From Bacteroidota bacterium (GTDB taxonomy: Bacteria > Bacteroidota > Bacteroidia > NS11-12g > UBA9320): a stretch of DNA of 64,000 nt. The notes under the pieces are model-generated. The model saw only the letters and a program-made list of their open reading frames with translations, searched no databases and was not told the origin of the DNA. Positions 17,945-26,283 of this stretch are shown here, piece by piece (within the stretch, counting starts at the first letter, position 1; each line of letters opens with the position of its first letter). Location: positions 1 through 64,000 of the forward strand of contig JABWCE010000002.1 of the NCBI GenBank assembly GCA_013359235.1, read 5' to 3'. The position numbers were made by a program, and so were the translations under genes.

Positions 17945-19803
17945 CTTCCAAAATGAACTAGTAAAACTGATACATCAGCTGGCGAAACACCACTAATTCT
18001 ACTTGCTTGGCCAATTGTAGCTGGTTTTATTTTATTTAATTTTTCCCTTGATTCTGATGATAATGAATTTATTTTACTAAAGTCTGTTCCTTCTTTAATA
18101 GGAATATAATCAAGTGAAATTATTTTTTCAGCTAATTCTCTTTCTTTTTCTATATATTTTGAATATTTTATCATTATTTCTGCTTCTTCAATTTCATCTT
18201 TTTCAAAATTTTTAAAGTAATCTTTATATCCTTCAAAATTATTTATAAATGAATTAAAAGAAACTTCAGGACGAGATAAAATTCTATAAATCGTTGTTTT
18301 TTCAGTTAATTTATTACTGTTTAATTTTTGTAAGAAATCATTAAGTGTTGCTAAATCGGGCTTTTCTTTATTTACAAACCAAATTAATTCTTCAATTCTC
18401 TTTAATTTATTTTTATAAATTTCGTATTTTTCTTGCGAAAGCAACCCAATATCTCTACCAATTTTACAAAGCCTTTGATCTGCATTATCTTGTCTTAGCA
18501 ATATTCTGAATTCTGCTCTTGAAGTAAACATTCTATATGGTTCATTCGTGCCTTTATTAACCAAATCGTCAATTAGAACACCTATATATGCGTCTTGTCT
18601 GGAGAGAATTAAAGGATTTTTATTATTAATTTTATTGTGTGCATTTATTCCTGCAATTAATCCTTGACATGCTGCTTCTTCATAACCCGTTGTACCATTA
18701 ATTTGACCTGCAAAATATAAATTAGGAATTAATTTAGTTTCAAGCGATGCAAAGAGTTGGGTTGGATCAAAATAATCATATTCAATAGCATATCCCGGTC
18801 TGAACATTTTTACATTTTCAAAACCTTTAATTTTTTTCAGAGCTTTATATTGAATATTTTCTGGCAAAGAAGAAGAAAAACCATTAATATAAACCTCTAT
18901 CGTATCTTCTCCTTCGGGTTCAATAAAAATTTGATGGCGATTTTTATCTGCAAATCTATTAACCTTATCTTCTATTGAAGGACAATATCTAGGACCAATT
19001 CCTCTGATTGAACCATTAAATAAAGGAGATTCTTTAAAGCCACTTTCAATTATTGAATGTACATCTTCATTTGTGTAGGTAATAAAACAGCTACTTTTAT
19101 TTATTAAGGGTTTGTTTTTTGACCAAAATGAAAAACCACTATACCCATCATCGCCTTTCTGTTCTTCTAAAATTGAATAATTAATTGTTCTACCATCAAC
19201 TCGTGGTGGAGTTCCTGTTTTCATTCTACCATATATAAAACCAAAGGATGAAAGACATTCTGTTATGCCTTTTGAAGAAGATTCAGAAGCTCGTCCTCCG
19301 CCTATTTTAACATTTCCAATATGAATAATACCATTTAGAAAGGTTCCAGTGGTTAATATTAGTGATTTGCCTTCAAATGAAAGTCCTAAAGTGGTTTTTA
19401 CATAAAAAGAATTATCAACTATTGAAAATCCAATAACATTATCTTGCCAGAAATCAAGATTTGTACATTTTTCTAATGCCAAACGCCAATTCCATGAAAA
19501 TTTCATTCTATCGCATTGTGAACGAGGGCTCCACATTGCCGGACCCTTAGAAAGATTTAACATTCTAAATTGAATTGAAGCAGAATCGGTTATTATACCC
19601 GACATACCACCAATAGCGTCTATTTCTCTAATTAGTTGCCCCTTAGCTACGCCTCCCATTGCTGGGTTGCAGCTCATTTTAGCAATTGTTTCCATATTAC
19701 TTGTTATTAACAATACATTAGAACCAAGCATAGATGATGCGTATGCTGCTTCACAACCTGCGTGACCAGCGCCAACAATAATTATATCATACTTTTTCTT
19801 CAT
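17941..19803 (-). CDS. mnmG: tRNA U34 carboxymethylaminomethyl enzyme MnmG
   Basis: A 620-residue FAD enzyme. The dinucleotide-binding motif VGAGHAGCEAA is at residues 10-20, followed by MSCNPAMGGVAKGQL, the GTPPRVDGRTI segment, the second nucleotide site around GQINGTTGYEEAACQGL, and a C-terminal helical domain ending in the conserved ISGVSPADVSVLLVH. With MnmE it installs the cmnm5 group on wobble uridine of several tRNAs. The length is normal. It overlaps ybeY by 17 bp upstream and the Big_5 lipoprotein by 4 bp downstream. This coupling of a tRNA modification gene to surface-protein genes is notable. Confidence 0.95.
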   Translation of the reverse strand: MKKKYDIIIVGAGHAGCEAAYASSMLGSNVLLITSNMETIAKMSCNPAMGGVAKGQLIREIDAIGGMSGIITDSASIQFRMLNLSKGPAMWSPRSQCDRMKFSWNWRLALEKCTNLDFWQDNVIGFSIVDNSFYVKTTLGLSFEGKSLILTTGTFLNGIIHIGNVKIGGGRASESSSKGITECLSSFGFIYGRMKTGTPPRVDGRTINYSILEEQKGDDGYSGFSFWSKNKPLINKSSCFITYTNEDVHSIIESGFKESPLFNGSIRGIGPRYCPSIEDKVNRFADKNRHQIFIEPEGEDTIEVYINGFSSSLPENIQYKALKKIKGFENVKMFRPGYAIEYDYFDPTQLFASLETKLIPNLYFAGQINGTTGYEEAACQGLIAGINAHNKINNKNPLILSRQDAYIGVLIDDLVNKGTNEPYRMFTSRAEFRILLRQDNADQRLCKIGRDIGLLSQEKYEIYKNKLKRIEELIWFVNKEKPDLATLNDFLQKLNSNKLTEKTTIYRILSRPEVSFNSFINNFEGYKDYFKNFEKDEIEEAEIMIKYSKYIEKERELAEKIISLDYIPIKEGTDFSKINSLSSESREKLNKIKPATIGQASRISGVSPADVSVLLVHFGR

Positions 19804-20218
19804 TTGTTTTCACGTGAAACAATTTATTTAAATAATAGTTTTCTTTTACTTTCATGTTCTTTCTATTGATTTCTGTTTCGTCTGTATAGCCTGCTAGATG
19901 TAAAAAACCATGAATAATTAATCTATTAATTTCTTCTTCAATTGTACATTTATAAATTATTGAATTTTCTAAAGCCATTTCATAGCTTATATATATTTCT
20001 GCATCTTTTATCATTTCATCGCTCAAATCAAAAGTAAGTATATCGGTATAATAATTATGATTTAAAAATTTATTATTCATTTCTAAAATTTCCTGATTGC
20101 TTATGATATTGATGGAAATAATATCATAATTTATGCATAATGAATTGGCCAAATTTAATAATTTTCTTTTATTATTAAGTTTATATGAATTGTGATTGTT
20201 TTCAAAAAAAATTTCCAT
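19787..20218 (-). CDS. ybeY: Endoribonuclease/rRNA maturation factor YbeY
   Basis: A 143-residue UPF0054 protein. The metal site reads HGFLHLAGYTDE near residues 107-118. The first two His ligands are present, while the third His of the usual HGxLHLxGYDH is replaced, as I recall for other Bacteroidota YbeY proteins. DILTFDLSD upstream is also a family motif. YbeY acts in 16S rRNA 3' processing and ribosome quality control. It lies 3 bp after the CHU_C gene and overlaps mnmG by 17 bp, so the cluster is one operon. Confidence 0.88.
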   Translation of the reverse strand: MEIFFENNHNSYKLNNKRKLLNLANSLCINYDIISINIISNQEILEMNNKFLNHNYYTDILTFDLSDEMIKDAEIYISYEMALENSIIYKCTIEEEINRLIIHGFLHLAGYTDETEINRKNMKVKENYYLNKLFHVKTNEEKV

Positions 20219-20221
20219 TTA

Positions 20222-21955
20222 TCAATATATAACTATAATAGTTCCGTTAAAATAATGTGAATTATTGTTTTGGTCTTTTAAATATGCTTTAAAAAAGTAT
20301 GTTCCTAAGTTAATTGGTTTATCGTTTATTTTAAAATTCCATCCTGAAATAATATCATTTGAATCAAATATTTTCGCCCCCCATCTATTAAATATTTCTA
20401 ATTTCGATTCTAAAATGTCTAAATTGTTTCCATAAATTTTGAATACATTGTTTATATTACTCAATGGATTTATAGAGTGAGGAAAGAAATATTGTCCCTG
20501 CTTTTTAAAGCATAAAGCATTTGAGAAAGAATGGTTCTCTGTATTATAAATGCTTTTGTTTTCAACATCTAAAATTCTAAAACATATTGAATCTTGGTTT
20601 TGAATTAAATTATCCAAATTGAATTTAAAATTATTAACAGGAGAGATAGTAGAAGTATTCCATGTATTATTCAACTTGTTTTGGATATATTGTTCTTTTA
20701 CACCAGCTTGCCAACCAGAATATGCATTCCAAATTAGAGTATAATTTTCATCATTTTGATATGAATGCTTAAGCAAAATGGATTTGCCTTTGTTTGAAAT
20801 TTTTAAAGTATCTTTACAAACATTTATACACTTTGCAAAATATTGATATGACTCTGAATTTATTGCTACATCATAATCTAAAAATTCGTAGTGCGAACTA
20901 TTGCTTTGTTTAATTAATGTTGCAAATATTTCTGGTTTTGAAGATGAAAATTGTTTAAATACAAATAATGAATCAAAAGTAGATCCTGCATCTATTTCAA
21001 GCGAAATTTTTAAAAATGAATTTTCTTCAACAGTTACATTGCTTAAATACATAAATGAAGGAATGCTATCTGTTTTAATATTAAAGTTTATTATATTAGA
21101 TGAAGAAGTATAACCATTGTCGTTGTTAATAGTTCTGATTAAGAAAGATACGTATTTATCAGATGACAAAATGTTCAAATTATATGAATTTAGATTTGAA
21201 ACATCAATTATATCTTTAAAGCCATTTTTATTACGGTTTAAGATTAAAAATACTTTTTTGTTTTGCCAACCTTCATAATTAGACCAATTTAATGTAATAG
21301 ATTTTTTACAAGTATCATATTTACCAGAAAGATAAACGGCTTTTTGAGGAGGACTAATTAATGAATATAAATTACAACTATCAAAAGAGGCAACTGTAAA
21401 ATGCTCAGGGTTGGTAGATGTGTAAAATGGTAGTTTAATAAAAGTAGTATAAGAGTAAGATATAAAATCATTTACAGAATTATAATATTTATATATTTTA
21501 TAACCTTTTATATCGGGCGAAGTATTGACTGACCAACCAATAATTATGTTTTGAGAGTTCATATCAAAACTAACCGAATCTATATAAATATTTGAAGGCG
21601 GCGTTTTATCTATATAAACCGCTGCCGAAGTAAAACTATCAATATTGTTACAAGAAGTATAACTAACAATTTTGTATTTCCAAACAGATGTTAAATTTCC
21701 TATAGAATAAGAAATTTCGTTTATATTTTTATTAAAAATTTCAAGAATCTTAACCCATTGTCCTTCGTTTTCTGAGGAATATATCACATTTTTTTGAAAA
21801 GAATTGCATGTGTCATTTATTGATTGCCATGAAATGGTAATGGTAGATGTGCTGTAATCAAGGCAAACCCTTTTTATTTCGGGGTTTTTATCTAATCCAA
21901 AACAAAAAGGAAAACTTATAATAAAACAAAAAAATAAATTAAAAAATTTTATCAT
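20222..21955 (-). CDS. CHU_C (type B T9SS sorting) surface protein
   Basis: A 577-residue secreted protein with an N-terminal signal peptide (FFNLFFCFIISFPFCFG). The middle has several fibronectin III-like beta-sandwich stretches (TITISWQSI, NIIIGWSV, ITLNWSNYEGW). The C-terminal 85 residues match the gliding-motility-associated CHU_C domain: FFPHSINPLSNINNVFKI, EIFNRWGAKIFDS, WNFKINDKPINLGTYFF. That domain serves as a type B signal for the type IX secretion system. It is the first gene of the CHU_C-ybeY-mnmG-Big_5 unit and is divergent from the pseudouridine synthase gene. Confidence 0.87.
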   Translation of the reverse strand: MIKFFNLFFCFIISFPFCFGLDKNPEIKRVCLDYSTSTITISWQSINDTCNSFQKNVIYSSENEGQWVKILEIFNKNINEISYSIGNLTSVWKYKIVSYTSCNNIDSFTSAAVYIDKTPPSNIYIDSVSFDMNSQNIIIGWSVNTSPDIKGYKIYKYYNSVNDFISYSYTTFIKLPFYTSTNPEHFTVASFDSCNLYSLISPPQKAVYLSGKYDTCKKSITLNWSNYEGWQNKKVFLILNRNKNGFKDIIDVSNLNSYNLNILSSDKYVSFLIRTINNDNGYTSSSNIINFNIKTDSIPSFMYLSNVTVEENSFLKISLEIDAGSTFDSLFVFKQFSSSKPEIFATLIKQSNSSHYEFLDYDVAINSESYQYFAKCINVCKDTLKISNKGKSILLKHSYQNDENYTLIWNAYSGWQAGVKEQYIQNKLNNTWNTSTISPVNNFKFNLDNLIQNQDSICFRILDVENKSIYNTENHSFSNALCFKKQGQYFFPHSINPLSNINNVFKIYGNNLDILESKLEIFNRWGAKIFDSNDIISGWNFKINDKPINLGTYFFKAYLKDQNNNSHYFNGTIIVIY

Positions 21956-22121
21956 TTAAAGTATTAGATGTAATTTTGAATAAAAAAATTACAATCAATT
22001 AAAATCTTAAAATTAAAACTGCAAAATAAATGAATTATTATCGGTTTTTCGAAACTATATAAGTTAAAGCGTGTTTTAAATATTAAAATTATATTATTTA
22101 GATTTTTAATTTTCACTAATA

Positions 22122-23120
22122 ATGGCAAATAACCTAAATGAGAATCAGAGAAGGATTCGAAAAAGAATTGTATTAAAAAAATCAGATTCAGAGCCAAGTT
22201 TTGTTCCTGTGAATTTGAATAAAAATGAAGGTTTTCAAAGAAAGGACAACTTTTTTAAAGGAAATTTTAAAAACAAAAAAAGACCTTTTATGAAAGATGG
22301 AGAATTTAAATTATCACCTCAAAAAACGCATCCGTTTTTTAAAAAATATGAGAAAGAATCGCCCGATAATTCGTATGTAGCCAAATATTTAAAAGAAACA
22401 AAAGCTGAAGATTCTATAAGACTTAACAAATATATTTCAAATTCAGGAGTATGCAGCAGGCGAGATGCCGATAATTTAATTTCAAAAGGAGATATAAAGG
22501 TTAATGGTAAGGTGGTTACTGAACTTGGGACTAAAATTAATCCAAAAGATATAGTTGAATTTAAAGGAAGAAAAATATTTGAAGCACAACACGTATATAT
22601 ACTACTTAATAAACCTAAAGATACTATTACAACTACAAAAGATCCTGAAAACAGAGCAACGGTTATGGATTTGGTTGAAAAAGCCACAAACCAAAGAATA
22701 TTTCCTGTTGGAAGATTAGACCGCAATACTACGGGGGTGATTTTGCTTACAAACGATGGAGATTTTGCTCAAAAATTATCACACCCATCAAGCAATGTAA
22801 AGAAAATTTATTATGCCGAACTTGATAACCCTTTAAAAATAGAAGATTTTAATACTTTAAAAAGCGGAATTGATTTGCCTGACGGATTTATTTGTGCTGA
22901 TGACTTAGCTTTTGTAGATAATGATGACAATAGTAAAATAGGGATTGAAATTCATAGCGGCAGAAACAGAATTGTACATAGAATGTTCGAACATTTGGGA
23001 TATAAAGTTAGAAAATTAGACAGAGTAGTTTATGCCGGCTTAGACAAAAGCGGACTTAAAAAGGGGAAATGGAGATTTTTAAGATATAATGAAGTACAGC
23101 AAGTGCTAAATTCAATCTAA
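22122..23120 (+). CDS. RsuA/RluB-family rRNA pseudouridine synthase
   Basis: A 332-residue protein. The first 95 residues form a Lys/Asn/Phe-rich, probably disordered extension. An S4 RNA-binding domain follows (RLNKYISNSGVCSRRDADN, residues about 105-165), then the pseudouridine synthase domain with catalytic GRLDRNTTGVILLTNDGD and the late GRNRIVHRMFEHLGY. Members convert specific uridines of 23S or 16S rRNA. Bacteroidota commonly annotate this as RluB-like, with such basic N-terminal tails. The next gene starts 3 bp after its stop, so the two are probably cotranscribed. Confidence 0.92.
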   Translation: MANNLNENQRRIRKRIVLKKSDSEPSFVPVNLNKNEGFQRKDNFFKGNFKNKKRPFMKDGEFKLSPQKTHPFFKKYEKESPDNSYVAKYLKETKAEDSIRLNKYISNSGVCSRRDADNLISKGDIKVNGKVVTELGTKINPKDIVEFKGRKIFEAQHVYILLNKPKDTITTTKDPENRATVMDLVEKATNQRIFPVGRLDRNTTGVILLTNDGDFAQKLSHPSSNVKKIYYAELDNPLKIEDFNTLKSGIDLPDGFICADDLAFVDNDDNSKIGIEIHSGRNRIVHRMFEHLGYKVRKLDRVVYAGLDKSGLKKGKWRFLRYNEVQQVLNSI

Positions 23121-23123
23121 ATC

Positions 23124-24008
23124 ATGAAAATAAAATTAATTTTTTTTACAGCAATTGTCATTATTGGGGGTTGTAAAGAAATTCCTCCGTTTATTGATTT
23201 TGAAAAAAACAATACAAACTTGCTTGATACTACATATATTGAAACATCAGTACCTGCACCTGTAAAAACCATGGTGGTAATTGAAGATTTAACAGGTGTA
23301 AATTGTTCAAATTGTCCCAAAGCTGCCGATAAAATTAAAACCATTAAAACTGCAAATCCTGATAAAGTAATTTCTATTGGTGAATATCCTTGGGCTTTGT
23401 CAAACCTTACTGCTCCCTGGGCTGGTTTCGACACATTAAACACCAAAGAAGCAAATGATATATTTGTAAATATATTTAACAACCCTACAGGAATACCAAC
23501 CGGCGGTGTAAACAGAAAACTGTTTAGCGGCGAAACAACATTATGGGTAAGTTATTTTAATTGGGCGGGCTTTGCAGACCAAATAAAAATTGAAGATTCA
23601 AAATGTATTATTTCATCACAAATTATAAGTAAAGATACAATTTCGAGAAAAGCAATTGTAAAAGTAAAAGTTTTGTTTACAGAGTCTTATAGCAAACCGG
23701 TTAATCTTACAATTTATTTAACTGAAAGTAATATTTTATCAAAGCAACACATGCCTGACGGAACAAAAAAAAACGATTATATTCATAATCATGTTTTGCG
23801 AAAATCTATAACTCCATATTCTGGTACTATGTTAAAAATGGATGTTATAGCAAACATGTATGAAAAAGGTAGAGTTTTCGAAAAAGAATTCGAAATTAAA
23901 ATTGCAGATAAATGGAATTTTAAAAACTGCGAAGTTATTAGTTTTGTTAATCGTTTTGATAATGACAGCAAAGAAATACTACAAGCCAATGAAATAAAAC
24001 TTGAGTAA
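23124..24008 (+). CDS. Omp28-like lipoprotein, thioredoxin-like
   Basis: A 294-residue lipoprotein (lipobox IIGGC at residues 13-17). Residues 50-130 contain VVIEDLTGVNCSNCPKAAD, the CxxC-type motif of the Omp28 outer-membrane family, and NPTGIPTGGVNR, which resembles the cis-Pro loop of a thioredoxin fold. The C-terminal half is a beta-rich domain with HNHVLRK, typical of Omp28 proteins. The function of the family is not settled; redox or adhesion roles are guesses. It ends by overlapping the recombinase start by one base (TAATG). Confidence 0.83.
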   Translation: MKIKLIFFTAIVIIGGCKEIPPFIDFEKNNTNLLDTTYIETSVPAPVKTMVVIEDLTGVNCSNCPKAADKIKTIKTANPDKVISIGEYPWALSNLTAPWAGFDTLNTKEANDIFVNIFNNPTGIPTGGVNRKLFSGETTLWVSYFNWAGFADQIKIEDSKCIISSQIISKDTISRKAIVKVKVLFTESYSKPVNLTIYLTESNILSKQHMPDGTKKNDYIHNHVLRKSITPYSGTMLKMDVIANMYEKGRVFEKEFEIKIADKWNFKNCEVISFVNRFDNDSKEILQANEIKLE

Positions 24009-24919
24009 TGAACATTTCGCTATATATAGCCGAATACGAAAGATATCTTCGACTAGAAAAAAACCTTTCACCCAATAGTATTCAAGCATATATCAGAGAT
24101 ATTAAAAAAATAGAAGATTTTATTAATATTAATAGTATTAACCTTAGTTCAAATAAACCAAACAGCGATTTTTTTGAAAGTTTTATAAATTGGTTAGCCC
24201 AAAATGGTATAGCACCATCTTCGCAATCTAGAATTATTTCGGGCATACGTTCATTTTTCAACTACTTGTTATTAGAAAAAATAATTGATGAAAACCCTGC
24301 AGAAATGATTGAATTTCCAAAACTTGCAAAAAAACTCCCAAATTTTTTAACATTAGAAGAAATTGAGAAAATGCTTAGTATAATTGACTTGAGCAAAACC
24401 GGAGGTTTCAGAAATAAAGTAATTATTGAATTGCTTTTTGCTTGCGGGCTAAGGGTTTCAGAACTTGTAAATTTAAAAAAAGCCGATATTTCGTATGATG
24501 AAGAATGGATAAAAGTTACCGGAAAAGGAAACAAGCAACGGCTTGTACCAATTAGCCAAAATGCCCTTAAACTAATTGAAATTTACCTTGAAACCGAACG
24601 AAATAAACAAAAAGCCAGTAATGCTGATAAAGAAACACTGTTTTTGAACAGAAGAGGAAAAAAATTATCACGAGTTTTTGTTTTTAATATTATTAAAGAG
24701 TTAGCTATAAAAGCTGGAGTTAGAAAAAATGTAAGCCCTCATACCTTAAGACATTCATTTGCAACCGGACTTGTTGCAAATGGTGCAGACCTAAGATCTG
24801 TTCAGCTTATGCTTGGACACGAGAGCATTACTACCACTGAAATTTATACTCATTTGGATAGAAAATTTTTAACACAAACAATTGACGAATTTCATCCAAG
24901 GTCAAAAAAAAGAAAATAA
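24008..24919 (+). CDS. xerD: Tyrosine recombinase, XerC/XerD type
   Basis: A 303-residue site-specific recombinase. The N-terminal SAM-like core-binding domain covers residues 1-90. In the catalytic domain all active-site residues are visible: Arg148 (CGLRVSEL), Lys near 173 (GKGNKQR), His245 and Arg248 (HTLRHSFATGL), His271 (LGHESITTTEIY) and Tyr280. XerC and XerD resolve chromosome dimers at dif, and Bacteroidota usually encode XerD-like copies next to ordinary genes like this one. No phage or integron genes are adjacent, so a housekeeping role is more likely than a mobile integrase. XerC versus XerD cannot be settled by eye. Confidence 0.88.
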   Translation: MNISLYIAEYERYLRLEKNLSPNSIQAYIRDIKKIEDFININSINLSSNKPNSDFFESFINWLAQNGIAPSSQSRIISGIRSFFNYLLLEKIIDENPAEMIEFPKLAKKLPNFLTLEEIEKMLSIIDLSKTGGFRNKVIIELLFACGLRVSELVNLKKADISYDEEWIKVTGKGNKQRLVPISQNALKLIEIYLETERNKQKASNADKETLFLNRRGKKLSRVFVFNIIKELAIKAGVRKNVSPHTLRHSFATGLVANGADLRSVQLMLGHESITTTEIYTHLDRKFLTQTIDEFHPRSKKRK

Positions 24920-24949
24920 TAAACGCCCTTTTATTAGCAGCGGTTGTAT

Positions 24950-24976
24950 ATAAATAAAAAATTTTTTTTTATTTAT
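24950..24976. terminator. AT-only hairpin after the recombinase gene
   Basis: An 11 bp perfect inverted repeat (ATAAATAAAAA and its complement) with a run of T in the loop lies about 30 bp after the recombinase stop. It could end transcription of the three-gene unit, though an all-AT stem is weak. Confidence 0.3.
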
Positions 24977-25010
24977 GAGAGTTAATTATAATTGCACACC
25001 TTTTTAGTCT

Positions 25011-26270
25011 ATGAAAAATTTAAAAACCCCTATTAAAAGCTTATTGCTTATAGCAATAATTGTATTAAACAATGCGGAAACAAAGTCGCAACCGAGATTA
25101 GTAATATCAGATGGAACCTTTATAAAAATAGGCGGAAACGGCAGCAGCACACCTGTTTATCTTACAGTAAACAACAGCAGTACAAATGCTATATCGCAAA
25201 GTGGCAGCGGAACAGGCAGAATAATTTCAGAAAACGAGTATAGTTACATAAGCTGGATGACCCAAACCGGCACCGGCAGTTATGTTTTTCCAACAGGCAC
25301 ATCATCATATTTTACTAAAGTAGATGTAAATATAAGTTCGGCAGGTACAGGAAACGGAAACACTTTGCTTTCAACATGGTACACTGCAAACAATGCGGTA
25401 GTGCCCGATACGGGCTACAGTATATGCTCTCTTGAAGACAAGGCTGTTGACAGATTTTGGAAAATATCGTTCAATGGATATTCAAGTAAACCCACTTCAA
25501 GTATTAAATTTTATTACAACTCTGCCGAGCTTGATGCAATAGCCGAGGCAGATTTAAAAGCTCAAAAGGGAAATTTAAGTAACCCTTGCCCTTGGGATTC
25601 GCCTATTGGAACAGTTTATACAGGTTCTGATTATGTAGAAGTGACATCAATAAATACATCAAACAGATGGATATTGTCAAACAGCAACAGCCCTGTACCG
25701 GTAAAACTTTTGAGGTTTTTTGCATATTGGAAAAACGAAAATCAAAATGCTGTAACTATACAATGGACAACTGCAACAGAAATAAACAACGATTATTTTG
25801 AGGTGGAACGAAGTGGAGATTCAATAAATTTTGCTTCAATAGCAAGAGTGAAAGGGGCAGGCAACAGTCTTCAGAATATAGAATATACTACTGAAGATGC
25901 CAACCCTTTGAAATCTCCGGTAATTTATTACAGGCTAAAACAGGTAGATTTTGACGGAAAGATAAGTTATAGCAAGCCCGTTAAAGTTCTTAAAAACTAC
26001 AATCCTAAAAACAACAATCTGATATCAATATACCCCAATCCGGTAAGCGATGTATTTAATTGTAATATATATACTGAAATTGAAGAAGAAATAGAATACA
26101 AAATATACGATATGTGCGGTAAACAGTGTGTAGCACAAAAGATATTGCTTAAACCCGGAATAAACAATATAAGCCAAGATATATCAAGTCTTTCAAAAGG
26201 TATATACACCTTAGAAATAAATGCTTTCAGGTTTAAAAATACAATAATTAAAAAAGTAACAAAAATTTAA
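25011..26270 (+). CDS. T9SS type A sorting domain protein
   Basis: A 419-residue secreted protein. The signal peptide is SLLLIAIIVLNNAETKSQ. Residues 30-215 look like an all-beta domain with Thr/Ser/Gly repeats of a kind frequent in Bacteroidota cargo. Residues 225-330 are a segment seen before many sorting domains (TVQWTTATEINNDYFEVERS-like: here TIQWTTATEINNDYFEVE). The C-terminal 75 residues carry ISIYPNPVSDVFN and a closing SLSKGIYTLEI, the type A sorting signal. It is 13 bp upstream of the repeat-rich tail-fibre-like gene, and the two may form one unit. Confidence 0.88.
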   Translation: MKNLKTPIKSLLLIAIIVLNNAETKSQPRLVISDGTFIKIGGNGSSTPVYLTVNNSSTNAISQSGSGTGRIISENEYSYISWMTQTGTGSYVFPTGTSSYFTKVDVNISSAGTGNGNTLLSTWYTANNAVVPDTGYSICSLEDKAVDRFWKISFNGYSSKPTSSIKFYYNSAELDAIAEADLKAQKGNLSNPCPWDSPIGTVYTGSDYVEVTSINTSNRWILSNSNSPVPVKLLRFFAYWKNENQNAVTIQWTTATEINNDYFEVERSGDSINFASIARVKGAGNSLQNIEYTTEDANPLKSPVIYYRLKQVDFDGKISYSKPVKVLKNYNPKNNNLISIYPNPVSDVFNCNIYTEIEEEIEYKIYDMCGKQCVAQKILLKPGINNISQDISSLSKGIYTLEINAFRFKNTIIKKVTKI

Positions 26271-26283
26271 AAAAAATAAAATC

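Noticed and set aside
22319-22726. 135-codon minus-strand frame in the pseudouridine synthase gene
   Set aside because: Antisense shadow of the S4 and catalytic domains; no start context or motif.
24008-24919. Tyrosine recombinase as a phage or integrative-element integrase
   Set aside because: The length, domains and housekeeping neighbours fit XerC/XerD, and no tRNA, att repeat or phage gene is near.
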